A DNA stretch of 64,000 bases from RGIG2094 sp045660065 (GCA_045660065.1 JAZRDC010000068.1:1-64000), one strand, 5' to 3'; positions 51,827 to 60,727 are shown, numbered from the stretch's first letter. The notes: generated from the letters alone by a model not told the origin. Made by a program: numbers and translations.

Positions 51827-52810
51827 ATGACAATGAAAATCGCCATTTTAGGCTATGGTAACCTTGGAAAAGGCGTTGAATGTGCTATTCAGCAGAATCC
51901 CGATATGGAACTTTTTGGAATTTTTTCAAGAAGAAATCCAGAAACTGTTAAAACTTTAACAGGTGCTAAAACTTTCCATATTGACGATCTTTTAAATTAC
52001 AAAAACGATATTGATGTTTTGATTATCTGCGGTGGAAGTGCTACTGATCTTCCTGTGCAGACTCCCGAATTTGCAAAAAGTTTCAATGTTGTGGATAGTT
52101 TCGATACTCACGCAAAAATCCCTGAACATTTTGAAAATGTTGATGCGTCTGCCATTGAGGGTGGCAAGGTTGCACTTATTTCTGCAGGTTGGGACCCGGG
52201 AATGTTTTCTTTAAATCGTCTTTACGCATCTTGCGTACTTCCTGAGGGCAAAGATTATACTTTCTGGGGCAAGGGCGTAAGTCAGGGCCATTCTGACGCT
52301 ATAAGAAGAATCGACGGCGTTAAAGATGCAAGACAGTACACAATCCCTGTGGATAGCGCATTAGAGGCCGTTCGTGCAGGATCAGAGCCTGAACTTACAA
52401 CAAGACAGAAGCATATAAGAGAATGTTTTGTTGTAGTAGAAGACGGTGCCGACAAGGCAAAAATAGAAAACGAAATCAAAACCATGCCAAACTATTTTGC
52501 AGATTACGATACATTCGTAAACTTTATTTCTGAAGAAGAATTGGCAAGAGACCACAGCGGTATCCCACATGGTGGTTTTGTTATCAGAAGTGGTAAAACA
52601 GGAATAAATAAAGAGCATTCACATATTATTGAATATAGTATAAAACTTGATTCAAACCCAGAATTTACCGCGTCTGTTTTAGTTTGCTATGCAAGAGCAG
52701 TTTACAGATTAAATAAAGAGGGTGTATCAGGTTGCAAGACTGTTTTTGATGTGGCTCCAAAGTATTTATCTGTGCTTTCTGACGCTGAAATGAGAAAAAA
52801 TTTGCTTTAA
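51827..52810 (+). CDS. ddh: meso-Diaminopimelate D-dehydrogenase
   Basis: ATG 51827 has AGGAGTGATAT in front; the longer open frame upstream overlaps the divergent gene and is discarded. 327 residues: NADP loop AILGYGNLGKGVE, DSFDTHAKIPEH, SAGWDPGMFSLNR, KGVSQGHSDAIRRIDGV and HGGFVIRSG are typical of Ddh. It makes meso-diaminopimelate in one step from tetrahydrodipicolinate, for lysine and peptidoglycan. Confidence 0.95.
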   Translation: MTMKIAILGYGNLGKGVECAIQQNPDMELFGIFSRRNPETVKTLTGAKTFHIDDLLNYKNDIDVLIICGGSATDLPVQTPEFAKSFNVVDSFDTHAKIPEHFENVDASAIEGGKVALISAGWDPGMFSLNRLYASCVLPEGKDYTFWGKGVSQGHSDAIRRIDGVKDARQYTIPVDSALEAVRAGSEPELTTRQKHIRECFVVVEDGADKAKIENEIKTMPNYFADYDTFVNFISEEELARDHSGIPHGGFVIRSGKTGINKEHSHIIEYSIKLDSNPEFTASVLVCYARAVYRLNKEGVSGCKTVFDVAPKYLSVLSDAEMRKNLL

Positions 52811-52833
52811 TTGAAAAAATTTCAAAAAAACAC

Positions 52834-52862
52834 TTGCATTTTATGAAATGTTGTGGTATAAT
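52834..52862 (+). promoter_or_regulatory. rplS promoter
   Basis: TTGCAT (52834-52839), 17 bases, TATAAT (52857-52862), in TGTGGTATAAT. Confidence 0.85.
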
Positions 52863-52869
52863 GCAATGG

Positions 52870-52932
52870 TTATTATGGGTGGTCCTCTTAGGCACAATGC
52901 GCTAATGAACATCTGATTTCGAGAGGAGAATG
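52870..52932 (+). promoter_or_regulatory. Candidate L19 mRNA leader
   Basis: The 60-odd bases between promoter and rplS contain CCTCTT that can pair with GAGAGG in the ribosome site, around a loop with GGCACAATGCGC. Autoregulatory L19 leaders are known in low-GC Gram-positives; similarity to that class is not confirmed. Confidence 0.4.
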
Positions 52933-52936
52933 TCAA

Positions 52937-53278
52937 ATGAATATTATTGACACAATTGCACAGAGCCAGATCAGAACTGACTTACCTAAACTTGTTATCG
53001 GTGACACTGTAAGAGTTCACATCAAGGTTAAAGAAGGAACAAGAGAAAGAATTCAGGTTTACGAAGGTACAATCATTGCTAAAAAGCATGCTGGTATCGC
53101 TCAGACCGTAACAGTTAGACGTTTATCATACGGTGTTGGGGTTGAAAAAATCTTCCCTGTAAACTCACCTAACATTGATAAAATCGAAATTGTTAGAAAA
53201 GGTAAGGTTCGTCGTGCTAAGCTGTACTACTTGAGAGACAGAGTAGGTAAGGCAGCTAAAGTTAAAGAAAGAATCTAA
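52937..53278 (+). CDS. rplS: 50S ribosomal protein L19
   Basis: A 113-residue protein with GDTVRVHIKVKEGTRERIQVYEG, VRRLSYGVGVEKIFP and KVRRAKLYYLRDR. It is at the 30S/50S interface. First gene of the rplS-lepB-rbgA-rnhB-yraN cluster common in Firmicutes. Confidence 0.98.
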   Translation: MNIIDTIAQSQIRTDLPKLVIGDTVRVHIKVKEGTRERIQVYEGTIIAKKHAGIAQTVTVRRLSYGVGVEKIFPVNSPNIDKIEIVRKGKVRRAKLYYLRDRVGKAAKVKERI

Positions 53279-53298
53279 CTTTAAATGTCGAACAATAC

Positions 53299-53335
53299 GC
53301 CGAACATCTTTTTTGGGTGTTCGGCTATGTTTTTT
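53299..53335 (+). terminator. Hairpin between rplS and lepB
   Basis: GCCGAACA and TGTTCGGC pair around CTTTTTTGGG, followed by TATGTTTTTTATT. Probably partial termination after rplS. Confidence 0.7.
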
Positions 53336-53362
53336 ATTAAAATAATTTGTGAGGTGGCAAAT

Positions 53363-53929
53363 ATGAGCGAATTTAACGAAGAAGTTAAAGAGGTTGCAGA
53401 AGAAATTGTGAAAAAATCATGGCAGAGAGAGGCACTCGAGTGGGTAGTTTCTATTGCTATCGCTGTGGTTTTAGCACTTGTTATAAGACAGTTTGTTTTT
53501 ACTGTTGTAAGAGTTGACGGGGCTTCTATGGAACCGACACTTCAGCACAACGACAGACTTATTGTTTGGAGATTGGGATATACCCCCGAAAACGGTGATA
53601 TAATAGTTTTGCATCAGGCAAATCATCCACCGTACATCAAAAGAGTTATCGCAGGTGAAGGTCAGACTGTTGACATCGATTTTGCAAAGCATATTGTCTA
53701 CGTTGACGGCAAAGCGATAGAAGAAGATTACATCGCAGAGCCCACTATGCTTTCGGGTGATATGAGATTTCCTGTAACAGTTGGCGAAAATCAGGTGTTT
53801 GTGCTTGGTGATAACAGAAACAACAGCCGCGACTCAAGATTTTCAGATGTTGCGTGTGTTGATTACAAAGATATTTTAGGGAAAGCAGTATGGAGATTTT
53901 TCCCGTTTAATGGTATGAAGGTGTTTTAA
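53363..53929 (+). CDS. lepB: Signal peptidase I
   Basis: ATG 53363 (behind GAGGTGGCAAAT) gives 188 residues with one N-terminal membrane segment (LEWVVSIAIAVVLALVI). The catalytic Ser is in VDGASMEPTL and the Lys in YIKRVIAGEGQ; GDNRNNSRDSR is the conserved box E. It cleaves signal peptides such as those of the secreted proteins here. Its stop overlaps the rbgA start by one base. Confidence 0.96.
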   Translation: MSEFNEEVKEVAEEIVKKSWQREALEWVVSIAIAVVLALVIRQFVFTVVRVDGASMEPTLQHNDRLIVWRLGYTPENGDIIVLHQANHPPYIKRVIAGEGQTVDIDFAKHIVYVDGKAIEEDYIAEPTMLSGDMRFPVTVGENQVFVLGDNRNNSRDSRFSDVACVDYKDILGKAVWRFFPFNGMKVF

Positions 53930-54786
53930 TGAATATACAATGGTTTCCCGGTCATATGACCAAAACGAGAAAACAGATAACTGAAGATTTAAAGCAGGTT
54001 GATATTGTCTATGAACTTGTTGATGCAAGACTTCCTTTGTCAAGTAGAAATCCTGAAATTGACAAGATTTTAAATCAGAAGCCAAGAATTGTTGTTATGA
54101 ACAAGGCAGACCTTGCAGATTCAAAGGCAAATGCTTTGTGGCTTGAGTATTTTAAAAGTCAGGGAATTAAGGCAGTTTTAATTTCCTGTCCTAAAAATAT
54201 GGGGCTTGATGCTTTGGCAAATGAAGCAAAATCAGTTTTGAAAGAAAAACTTGAGGCAAGAAAAGCAAGAGGCATCACAGGTGGCGGAATAAGAGTTATG
54301 ATTGTTGGAATTCCCAATGTTGGAAAGTCCACACTCATTAACAAACTTTGCGGAAGGGCAAGTACCAAAACAGGTGATCGTCCGGGTGTTACAAAGTCGA
54401 AACAATGGATTTCAGCAAAAGACGGATTTCAACTTCTTGACACTCCAGGAATTTTATGGCCGAAGTTTGAAGATGAATCAGTTGGTCTTAAACTTGCGTT
54501 TTCAGGAGCAATCCGTGATGAAATTATGGATGTTGAAGAACTGGCAGTGCATTTAATAAGTTTTTTGGTTCAAAGGTATCCTGAAACTTTAACTAATCGC
54601 TACGGCCTTTCGGATTTTGATAAAATGTCATACGAGATTTTAGAGGATTTGGGAAGAAAAAGGGGCTGCGTTATAAGCGGTGGAGAGGTGGATACTGTAA
54701 GAGCGTCCAACATTCTTTTAGACGAGTTTCGTGCATCGAAACTTGGCAATATAACTTTGGAATTTCCGGGTGAAGAAAATGTTTGA
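53929..54786 (+). CDS. rbgA: Ribosome biogenesis GTPase RbgA (YlqF)
   Basis: A 285-residue circularly permuted GTPase: the order is G4 (NKADLAD), then G1 (GIPNVGKSTLINKL), G3 (DTPGILWP). N-terminus IQWFPGHMTKTRKQI is typical of the family. It promotes late assembly of the 50S subunit. Confidence 0.96.
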   Translation: MNIQWFPGHMTKTRKQITEDLKQVDIVYELVDARLPLSSRNPEIDKILNQKPRIVVMNKADLADSKANALWLEYFKSQGIKAVLISCPKNMGLDALANEAKSVLKEKLEARKARGITGGGIRVMIVGIPNVGKSTLINKLCGRASTKTGDRPGVTKSKQWISAKDGFQLLDTPGILWPKFEDESVGLKLAFSGAIRDEIMDVEELAVHLISFLVQRYPETLTNRYGLSDFDKMSYEILEDLGRKRGCVISGGEVDTVRASNILLDEFRASKLGNITLEFPGEENV

Positions 54787-55375
54787 AATTGAAAATGAAT
54801 TATATAACAAAGGTTTAAATTATATAGCAGGCGTTGACGAGGCAGGCAGAGGCCCCTTGGCAGGGCCTGTTTTTGCCGCTGCGGTGGTTTTGAGAAATGG
54901 TCAGTTTATCGAGGGTGTAACTGATTCTAAAAAAATCAGTGAGAAAAAAAGAGACTATCTTTTTGATAAAATCAGAGAAGAAGCAGTTGCTTTTTCTATT
55001 GCGGCAATCGACGAGAAAATTATTGACGATATTAATATCAGAAATGCTACTTTTAAGGCGATGAATAACGCAGTAAACGGACTTTCCCAAAAGCCTGAGT
55101 ATGTTTTGATTGACGGAAATGCAATATCAGGTATGACAATCCCTCACGAATGTGTTGTAAAAGGCGATCTTAAATGCAACTGCATCGGTGCGGCATCTAT
55201 CCTTGCGAAAGTTTCAAGGGACAGATATATGCTTGAAATGGCAAAGTTGTTTCCTCAGTATATGTTTGAGCAACATAAAGGATACGGCACAAAACTGCAT
55301 TATGAAATGCTTGAAAAACACGGGATTTCACCAATTCACAGAAGAACATTTTTAAAGAAAATACTTGAAAAATGA
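54779..55375 (+). CDS. rnhB: Ribonuclease HII
   Basis: ATG 54779 is preferred to GTG 54770; 198 residues, overlapping rbgA by eight bases. Catalytic residues in GVDEAGRGPLAGP (Asp-Glu), LIDGNAI and the Asp in SRDRYM. It removes RNA from RNA-DNA hybrids and single ribonucleotides. Confidence 0.96.
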   Translation: MFEIENELYNKGLNYIAGVDEAGRGPLAGPVFAAAVVLRNGQFIEGVTDSKKISEKKRDYLFDKIREEAVAFSIAAIDEKIIDDINIRNATFKAMNNAVNGLSQKPEYVLIDGNAISGMTIPHECVVKGDLKCNCIGAASILAKVSRDRYMLEMAKLFPQYMFEQHKGYGTKLHYEMLEKHGISPIHRRTFLKKILEK

Positions 55376-55716
55376 AAATTTTTAATAAATTAAAAGGCGA
55401 TTTCGGTGAGGAAAAAGCCGCAAAATACTTAAAAAAGCAAAAATATAGAATAATTAAGAGAAACTTTAAAAACAAGGTCGGCGAGATTGATATTATCGCA
55501 AGACAAGGTAAAACTGTTGTTTTTGTGGAAGTTAAAACACGAACAGATGAAAAGTTCGGATTTGCCGCAGAGGCGGTTGATTTAAAGAAACAACAGAAGA
55601 TTAAAAATGTCGCTCTTTTATATGCTCAAAAAGAAAACATTGATAATATGCGTTTTGATGTTATTGAAGTGTATTTAAAAGAGGACAGAATTAATCATAT
55701 AGTAGACGCTTTTTAG
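55372..55716 (+). CDS. yraN: YraN/UPF0102 nuclease-fold protein
   Basis: A 114-residue protein with the restriction-endonuclease-like motif GEIDIIARQGKTVVFVEVK (Asp...ExK) and GEEKAAKYLKKQ. Function is not settled in the family. It overlaps rnhB by four bases. Confidence 0.93.
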   Translation: MKIFNKLKGDFGEEKAAKYLKKQKYRIIKRNFKNKVGEIDIIARQGKTVVFVEVKTRTDEKFGFAAEAVDLKKQQKIKNVALLYAQKENIDNMRFDVIEVYLKEDRINHIVDAF

Positions 55717-55727
55717 GGGAATTTTGT

Positions 55728-56651
55728 ATGTTGATATGTGATTTACACTGCGATTTGCCTGATAAGGTTACAGACGGTGCGGAAATTATTTCAAATAGTG
55801 AGCACTGGTCGGAAGACAAACTGAAAAAAGAGCATACTTATGTTCAGGTGTTTGCAAATTTTGTTGATAAATACAAATTTGATGACCCTTTTGACAGAGT
55901 GAATTCTATGATTTTGCATTTTAAAAGTGAACTTACAAAAACTAAAACCAAACTTGTTACAGATTATGAAAGTCTTGAAAAGAACGTAAATGAAGGCAAA
56001 AACTCAGCAATTCTTGCAATTGAAGGCGGGGAGGCTTTAGGCGGCAAAATTGAAAGAGTTAAGTATTTTTATGACCTGGGAGTCAGGTTTATGACTCTTA
56101 CATGGAATCATCCCAATCAGCTTGGTGAAGGAAATGTGCCATGGGGAAGTTGCGGACCTCTTACCGAATTCGGCAAAACTGTTGTGAAAGAAATGAATAA
56201 ATTAAATATGACAGTTGATGTTTCCCATTTGTCGGATGCGGGTTTCTGGGATGTGGCAGAAGTATCAACAAAGCCATTTGTTGCAACTCACTCAAATTCA
56301 AGGAAAATTTGCGATTTCTTCAGGAATATAACCGATGAGCAGTTTATGGCAATTAAAAATTCCGGTGGAATGGTTGGTATAAATTATGTTCCTGATTTTT
56401 TGGAAAAAGACGGAAATGCCAAAATTTCAAGCATCATAAACCACATTGAGCATTTTATGTCCTTAGGAGGAGAAAATATAGTTTGCCTTGGCGGAGATTT
56501 AGATGGGGTAGGTGTGCTTCCAGAAGGAATCACAGGTGTAAATGATGTGGATAAAATTGCAACTGAACTTGCAAAAATAAATTATTCAGATACAATAATT
56601 GCAAAAATAATGGGTAAAAACATTAAAAACTATATAAAAAATGCGTTTTAA
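55728..56651 (+). CDS. Membrane dipeptidase family (peptidase M19)
   Basis: A 307-residue TIM-barrel zinc peptidase. Metal ligands: HxD in DLHCDLPD, Glu in AIEGGEAL, His in VDVSHLSD and ATHSNSRK, and Asp in GGDLDGVG. No signal peptide is visible, so it probably acts on imported dipeptides. Separated by 11 bases from yraN. Confidence 0.92.
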   Translation: MLICDLHCDLPDKVTDGAEIISNSEHWSEDKLKKEHTYVQVFANFVDKYKFDDPFDRVNSMILHFKSELTKTKTKLVTDYESLEKNVNEGKNSAILAIEGGEALGGKIERVKYFYDLGVRFMTLTWNHPNQLGEGNVPWGSCGPLTEFGKTVVKEMNKLNMTVDVSHLSDAGFWDVAEVSTKPFVATHSNSRKICDFFRNITDEQFMAIKNSGGMVGINYVPDFLEKDGNAKISSIINHIEHFMSLGGENIVCLGGDLDGVGVLPEGITGVNDVDKIATELAKINYSDTIIAKIMGKNIKNYIKNAF

Positions 56652-56673
56652 TGAAATTTTTCACAAAAAGAAC

Positions 56674-56702
56674 TTGCATTTTTGGTAGATTTGTAATAAA
56701 AT
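56674..56702 (+). promoter_or_regulatory. Aminotransferase gene promoter
   Basis: TTGCAT (56674-56679), 17 bases, TAAAAT (56697-56702). Confidence 0.75.
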
Positions 56703-56744
56703 ATACTACATAAGTTTAAAATGTTTGGAAAAGGAGAATTTTTT

Positions 56745-57929
56745 ATGGATTTATCAATTAAGAATATGGCAATAGCACCATCGCCTACACTTGCGATAGA
56801 TGCTAAATTCAAAGAAATGAAAGCAAATGGTGAAGATGTTGTAGGTTTCGGTTGCGGAGAACCTGATTTTGATACACCTCAGTACATTAAAGATGCGGCT
56901 ATCAAAGCAATTCAGGACGGCTTCACAAAATACACACCTGCATCAGGTACACTTGATCTTAAAAAAGCAGTAGCAGAAAAATTCAAAAAAGACAATGGTC
57001 TTGACTACGAACCTAAAAATGTTGTTATTTCAAATGGTGCTAAACACTCTTTGGTAAACGCATTTTCTGCAATCTTAAATCCTGGTGATGAAGTTATCGT
57101 TCCTGCACCATTCTGGGTAAGTTATCCTGAAATGGTTAAAATGGCAGACGGTGTGCCTGTGATTTTAGAAACAACAGAAGAAAATGGATTTAAATTTTCT
57201 GCAAAAGATCTTGAAGAAGCAATTAATCCTAAAACTAAGGCTTTGGTATTAAACAGCCCTTCAAATCCTACAGGTATGGTTTATACTGAAGAAGAATTAA
57301 GAGCGATCGCAGATGTTTGCGTTAAACACAAAATCTTTGTTATTGCAGACGAAATTTATGAAAAACTTATTTATGATGGCAAACACATCAGCATTGCATC
57401 TTTCAATGATGAAATCAAAGATCTTACTATTACAATCAACGGCGTATCAAAAAGTTATGCTATGACAGGTTGGAGAATTGGTTTTGCAGTAGCAAATGAC
57501 AAAATTGCCAAAATTATGGCAAATGTTCAGTCACATGCTGCATCTAATCCTAACTCAATTGCTCAGGCAGCAACACTCGCGGCTCTTACAGGTCCACAGG
57601 ATGAAGTTGAAAAAATGCGTCTTGTGTTCAAAGAACGCCGTGATTATATGGCAAACAGAATTAACGCAATCGAAGGCGTTTCTTGCACAATGCCTCAGGG
57701 TGCGTTCTATATTATGATGAACATCGAAAAACTTATCGGCAAAACTATTGCAGGAACTGTAATCACAGGTTCTGATGCTTTTGCAGAGGCTTTCCTTACC
57801 AACGCAAAGGTTGCTTTGGTACCTGGCAGCGGTTTTGGTGCTGACAAATACTTGAGATGGTCATATGCAACAAGTATGGAAAATATCAAAGAAGGTCTTG
57901 ACAGACTTGAAAATTTCTTAAAACAGTAA
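56745..57929 (+). CDS. Class I pyridoxal-phosphate aminotransferase (aspartate aminotransferase-like)
   Basis: ATG 56745 behind AAAGGAGAATTTTTT; 394 residues. Substrate and cofactor motifs: GCGEPDFDTPQYI, NSPSNPTGMVYT, ADEIYEKLIYDG, the PLP lysine in GVSKSYAMTGWRIG, and the Arg in YLRWSYATSMENI. It is of the Ib aspartate aminotransferase subgroup common in Firmicutes. proC follows after 15 bases. Confidence 0.93.
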   Translation: MDLSIKNMAIAPSPTLAIDAKFKEMKANGEDVVGFGCGEPDFDTPQYIKDAAIKAIQDGFTKYTPASGTLDLKKAVAEKFKKDNGLDYEPKNVVISNGAKHSLVNAFSAILNPGDEVIVPAPFWVSYPEMVKMADGVPVILETTEENGFKFSAKDLEEAINPKTKALVLNSPSNPTGMVYTEEELRAIADVCVKHKIFVIADEIYEKLIYDGKHISIASFNDEIKDLTITINGVSKSYAMTGWRIGFAVANDKIAKIMANVQSHAASNPNSIAQAATLAALTGPQDEVEKMRLVFKERRDYMANRINAIEGVSCTMPQGAFYIMMNIEKLIGKTIAGTVITGSDAFAEAFLTNAKVALVPGSGFGADKYLRWSYATSMENIKEGLDRLENFLKQ

Positions 57930-57944
57930 TTTAAGGTGATATGT

Positions 57945-58724
57945 ATGAATAACATTGGTTTTATCGGAACAGGAAATATGGGCGGAGCCTTGATTTCAGG
58001 GATTTTAAAAGCAGGCGGAAAGAATGTTTATGTTTATGATGTAAACGTTGATTCTGCGAAGAAATTTGAAAAAGAGGGAGCAGTGGTTTGCGACTCTTTG
58101 AAAGTGCTGACCGAACAGTGCGACTGTGTTATTCTTACAGTAAAGCCTAATATTTATAAAGTTGTTTGTGAGCAACTTAAAAACTTAAACTACAACAAAA
58201 CTGTTATAACAGTTGCCCCGGGCATTACTATTGAAAAAATGAAGCAGATGCTTGGAGATGTAAGAGTTGTAAGAACTATGCCAAATACTCCTGCACTTAT
58301 CGGCAAAGGCGTATTTTTAGTGGCAGGTACAGAGCAGGAAAATCGAGATGTAAAAGAACTTTTGTCTGCTTGCGGAAGTGTATATTTCTTAGATGAAAAG
58401 CAAATGGACGCAGGCGTTGCCCTTTCAGGAAGCAGTCCTGCATTTGTGTATGAACTTATCAACGATATTGCAGACGGTGCGGTAACTCACGGAATTCCCA
58501 AGAACAAGGCTTTGGAAATTGCAGCACAGACAGTAATCGGAAGCGCTATGATGATTTTAGAAACCGACATTCATCCCGTAAAACTCATTGACAATGTTTG
58601 CTCACCGGGAGGAACAACTGTTGCGGCAATGAATAAACTTTCAGAACTTGGATTTAAAAATGCTATTATTGAAGCCATGAAAGCCTGCACAAAACGTGCT
58701 GCCGAAATGAGCGAAAAAATGTAA
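57945..58724 (+). CDS. proC: Pyrroline-5-carboxylate reductase
   Basis: ATG 57945 (six bases behind AAGGTG) gives 259 residues: IGFIGTGNMGGALISG, VKPNIYKVV, MPNTPALIGKG, ALSGSSPAFVYELI, and the C-terminal CSPGGTTVAAMNKL. Last step of proline synthesis. Confidence 0.96.
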   Translation: MNNIGFIGTGNMGGALISGILKAGGKNVYVYDVNVDSAKKFEKEGAVVCDSLKVLTEQCDCVILTVKPNIYKVVCEQLKNLNYNKTVITVAPGITIEKMKQMLGDVRVVRTMPNTPALIGKGVFLVAGTEQENRDVKELLSACGSVYFLDEKQMDAGVALSGSSPAFVYELINDIADGAVTHGIPKNKALEIAAQTVIGSAMMILETDIHPVKLIDNVCSPGGTTVAAMNKLSELGFKNAIIEAMKACTKRAAEMSEKM

Positions 58725-58729
58725 TATAA

Positions 58730-58774
58730 ACACCTTTTTCACATATACTTTAAAAAAGTGGAAAAGGTGTTTTT
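58730..58774 (+). terminator. Terminator after proC overlapping the spoIIM ribosome site
   Basis: CACCTTTTTCAC pairs with GTGGAAAAGGTG (one mismatch) and T6 follows, just before the TTG start of spoIIM at 58778. The right arm contains the AAGGTG that is the only ribosome site for spoIIM. Confidence 0.75.
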
Positions 58775-58777
58775 TAG

Positions 58778-59335
58778 TTGAAAAGAAAAATATCTGTATA
58801 TTTTAAAAAGCGAAAGTTTATGTTTCTGATTGTGTTTACAGCCCTTTGTGCAGGAATGGTTACAGGTGCTTTTTCTGCCATGGATGCGGGTGTAAATCAA
58901 ATGGGTGTACCCGAACAGTTAGCAGGAAAAGATATAATAATTTCGTCTTTTATGGAAAATGTTAAATTTTTAGGCTGGATAATGTTGTGGGGAGTTAATT
59001 TGTTCGGGTTTCCTGTTATAATTTATCTTCTCTATATAAAAGGTGCAAGTATATCTGCGGCGTTATGCGCATTGGTAATAAGAGATAATTCCTCGGGAAT
59101 TGCGTTAATTTTAAGTGCAATTCCTTATCTTGCCTGCACAATTGCTTCGGTTATGATTTTTGCCCAGGGTGGTTTAAATTGCTCTTTTGGATTGTTTAAA
59201 AGTATGGCAGGCAGGAGAGTGGGCAAGGGAATATACGAAAATGTGGTAATAATGCTGGCAGAGTTTATTCCCGCAACACTTATTGCTCTTCTGGGTGGTG
59301 TGTGCGAAACACTAATAAAGGTAAATATTGTATAG
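58778..59335 (+). CDS. spoIIM: Stage II sporulation protein M-like membrane protein
   Basis: TTG start eight bases behind AAGGTG; 185 residues with about five hydrophobic segments and a basic N-terminus. Segments such as LFGFPVIIYLLYIKGASISAAL and the overall arrangement fit SpoIIM, a part of the DMP engulfment complex. It is shorter than Bacillus SpoIIM (214). It suggests a spore-former or recent descendant. The next gene is a XerD-like recombinase, as in Bacillus where both lie in the same region. Confidence 0.85.
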   Translation: MKRKISVYFKKRKFMFLIVFTALCAGMVTGAFSAMDAGVNQMGVPEQLAGKDIIISSFMENVKFLGWIMLWGVNLFGFPVIIYLLYIKGASISAALCALVIRDNSSGIALILSAIPYLACTIASVMIFAQGGLNCSFGLFKSMAGRRVGKGIYENVVIMLAEFIPATLIALLGGVCETLIKVNIV

Positions 59336-59345
59336 GCAAAAACTA

Positions 59346-59374
59346 TTTACAAAAGTCATAAAATGTTGTAAAAT
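59346..59374 (+). promoter_or_regulatory. Promoter of xerD-like gene
   Basis: TTTACA (59346-59351), 17 bases, TAAAAT (59369-59374). Confidence 0.65.
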
Positions 59375-59403
59375 GATGTTAGAATGTTTTATGAGGTAAC
59401 GCA

Positions 59404-60279
59404 ATGGAACTTATTGATACATATCTTGGATATCTTGAAAATAAACGAAAACTTTCAGGCAATACTCTTTTGTCGTACAAGCACGATTTGTACGATTATT
59501 TTGAGTATCTTTCTTTGAACAAACTTACAATCACAAGAGCAAGAAAAACCACTGTTACAGCCTATCTTTCGCTTCTGCAGCGAGATGGCAAAAGTGCGAC
59601 TACCGTTGCAAGGTCGTTGGCATCGGTAAGAGGCTTGTATAAATACTTAAATGTTATCGAGCGTATGAAAAGAAACCCCACTGATGGAATTTTAGCCCCG
59701 AAAACAGAAAGAAAACTTCCTGAGATTTTAACTGTAAAAGAAGTGGACAGGTTGTTGTCAGGACCATCGGGGGAAGATTTTAAAAGTGTAAGAGATAAGG
59801 CAATGCTTGAACTTTTGTACGCAACAGGAATAAGAGCGTCTGAATTGATAACTTTAAAAAATGACGATATAGAACTTGATAAAGAAATTTTAAGGTGTGA
59901 GGGTCAGGACAGGCGTGTGCTTCCCTTTGGAGTGTTGGCGAAAACTGCACTTTCAAAATATCTTGAAGTTTCTCCGTTTCATAACGGTTCAAAAGAGCAA
60001 AGTACATATCTGTTTGTAAATGTATATGGAAAACCACTTACACGTCAGGGGTTCTGGAAAATAATAAAGCAGTACAAAAAAAGCGCAGGGATCGAAAAAG
60101 AAATAAATCCTAAAATTTTAAGAACCTCTTTTGCAGCGCATCTTTTGGAAAATGGGGCAGATATCAAGTCCCTTCAGGAGTTTATGGGGCATTCTTCAAT
60201 TGCCTCAACGCAGTTCTATGAGAACCTGAAAAGCAGTAAATTAAGAGAAGTTTATGCAAAATATCATCCAAGAGGGTGA
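59404..60279 (+). CDS. XerC/D-like tyrosine recombinase with altered active site
   Basis: A 291-residue protein of XerD length and order: SAM-like core-binding domain (1-100), then catalytic domain. The first Arg is present (TGIRASELI), as are Arg in ILRTSF, His in FMGHSSIA and the nucleophile Tyr in TQFYENL. But the catalytic His of the HxLR box is Lys (NPKILRTSF against PHTLRHSF), the following His is Thr, and the beta-hairpin Lys (usual GKGNKER) is replaced by CEGQDRR. Position after spoIIM matches xerD. It may be a divergent or inactive resolvase. Confidence 0.82.
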   Translation: MELIDTYLGYLENKRKLSGNTLLSYKHDLYDYFEYLSLNKLTITRARKTTVTAYLSLLQRDGKSATTVARSLASVRGLYKYLNVIERMKRNPTDGILAPKTERKLPEILTVKEVDRLLSGPSGEDFKSVRDKAMLELLYATGIRASELITLKNDDIELDKEILRCEGQDRRVLPFGVLAKTALSKYLEVSPFHNGSKEQSTYLFVNVYGKPLTRQGFWKIIKQYKKSAGIEKEINPKILRTSFAAHLLENGADIKSLQEFMGHSSIASTQFYENLKSSKLREVYAKYHPRG

Positions 60280-60326
60280 TTTTTTGGAAAAATATAAAAA
60301 TTTTTAAACTTTTTTTCAATAAACTA

Positions 60327-60355
60327 TTGATTTTTCTTAAAAAAGATGTTACAAT
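60327..60355 (+). promoter_or_regulatory. rpsT promoter
   Basis: TTGATT (60327-60332), 17 bases, TACAAT (60350-60355). Confidence 0.75.
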
Positions 60356-60387
60356 ATAATACGCTTGATGAAAACGGAGGTGAAAAT

Positions 60388-60654
60388 ATGCCAAATATTA
60401 AATCTGCAAAGAAAAGAGTTAAGGTTACAGCTACAAAGACACTTCGTAACCAGGTAATCAAAACTAACATCAAAACTTTTATTAAAAAGTTTGACGCAGC
60501 AGTTGTAAAAGGTGACAAAGCATTGAGCCAGGAACTTTACAGAGCAACTGTTAAAAAGATTGACCAGGCTGTTGCAAAAGGCATCTACAAGAAGAACACA
60601 GCATCAAGAAAGAAATCTCAGCTTACATTGAAATTTAACACTTTAGGTGCTTAA
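60388..60654 (+). CDS. rpsT: 30S ribosomal protein S20
   Basis: ATG 60388 (behind ACGGAGGTGAAAAT) gives an 88-residue, Lys-rich helical protein starting MPNIKSAKKRVKVTATKTL, with the family motifs DAAVVKGDK and GIYKKNTASRKKSQL. Confidence 0.98.
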   Translation: MPNIKSAKKRVKVTATKTLRNQVIKTNIKTFIKKFDAAVVKGDKALSQELYRATVKKIDQAVAKGIYKKNTASRKKSQLTLKFNTLGA

Positions 60655-60671
60655 TCGATAAAAATATTAAT

Positions 60672-60699
60672 AAAGCTACCTTTTAATTAAGGTAGCTTT
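60672..60699 (+). terminator. Terminator after rpsT
   Basis: AAAGCTACCTT (60672-60682) with AAGGTAGCTTT (60689-60699), loop TTAATT. Confidence 0.85.
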
Positions 60700-60727
60700 G
60701 AGGATATTTTTTCGCACAATTCAATAT

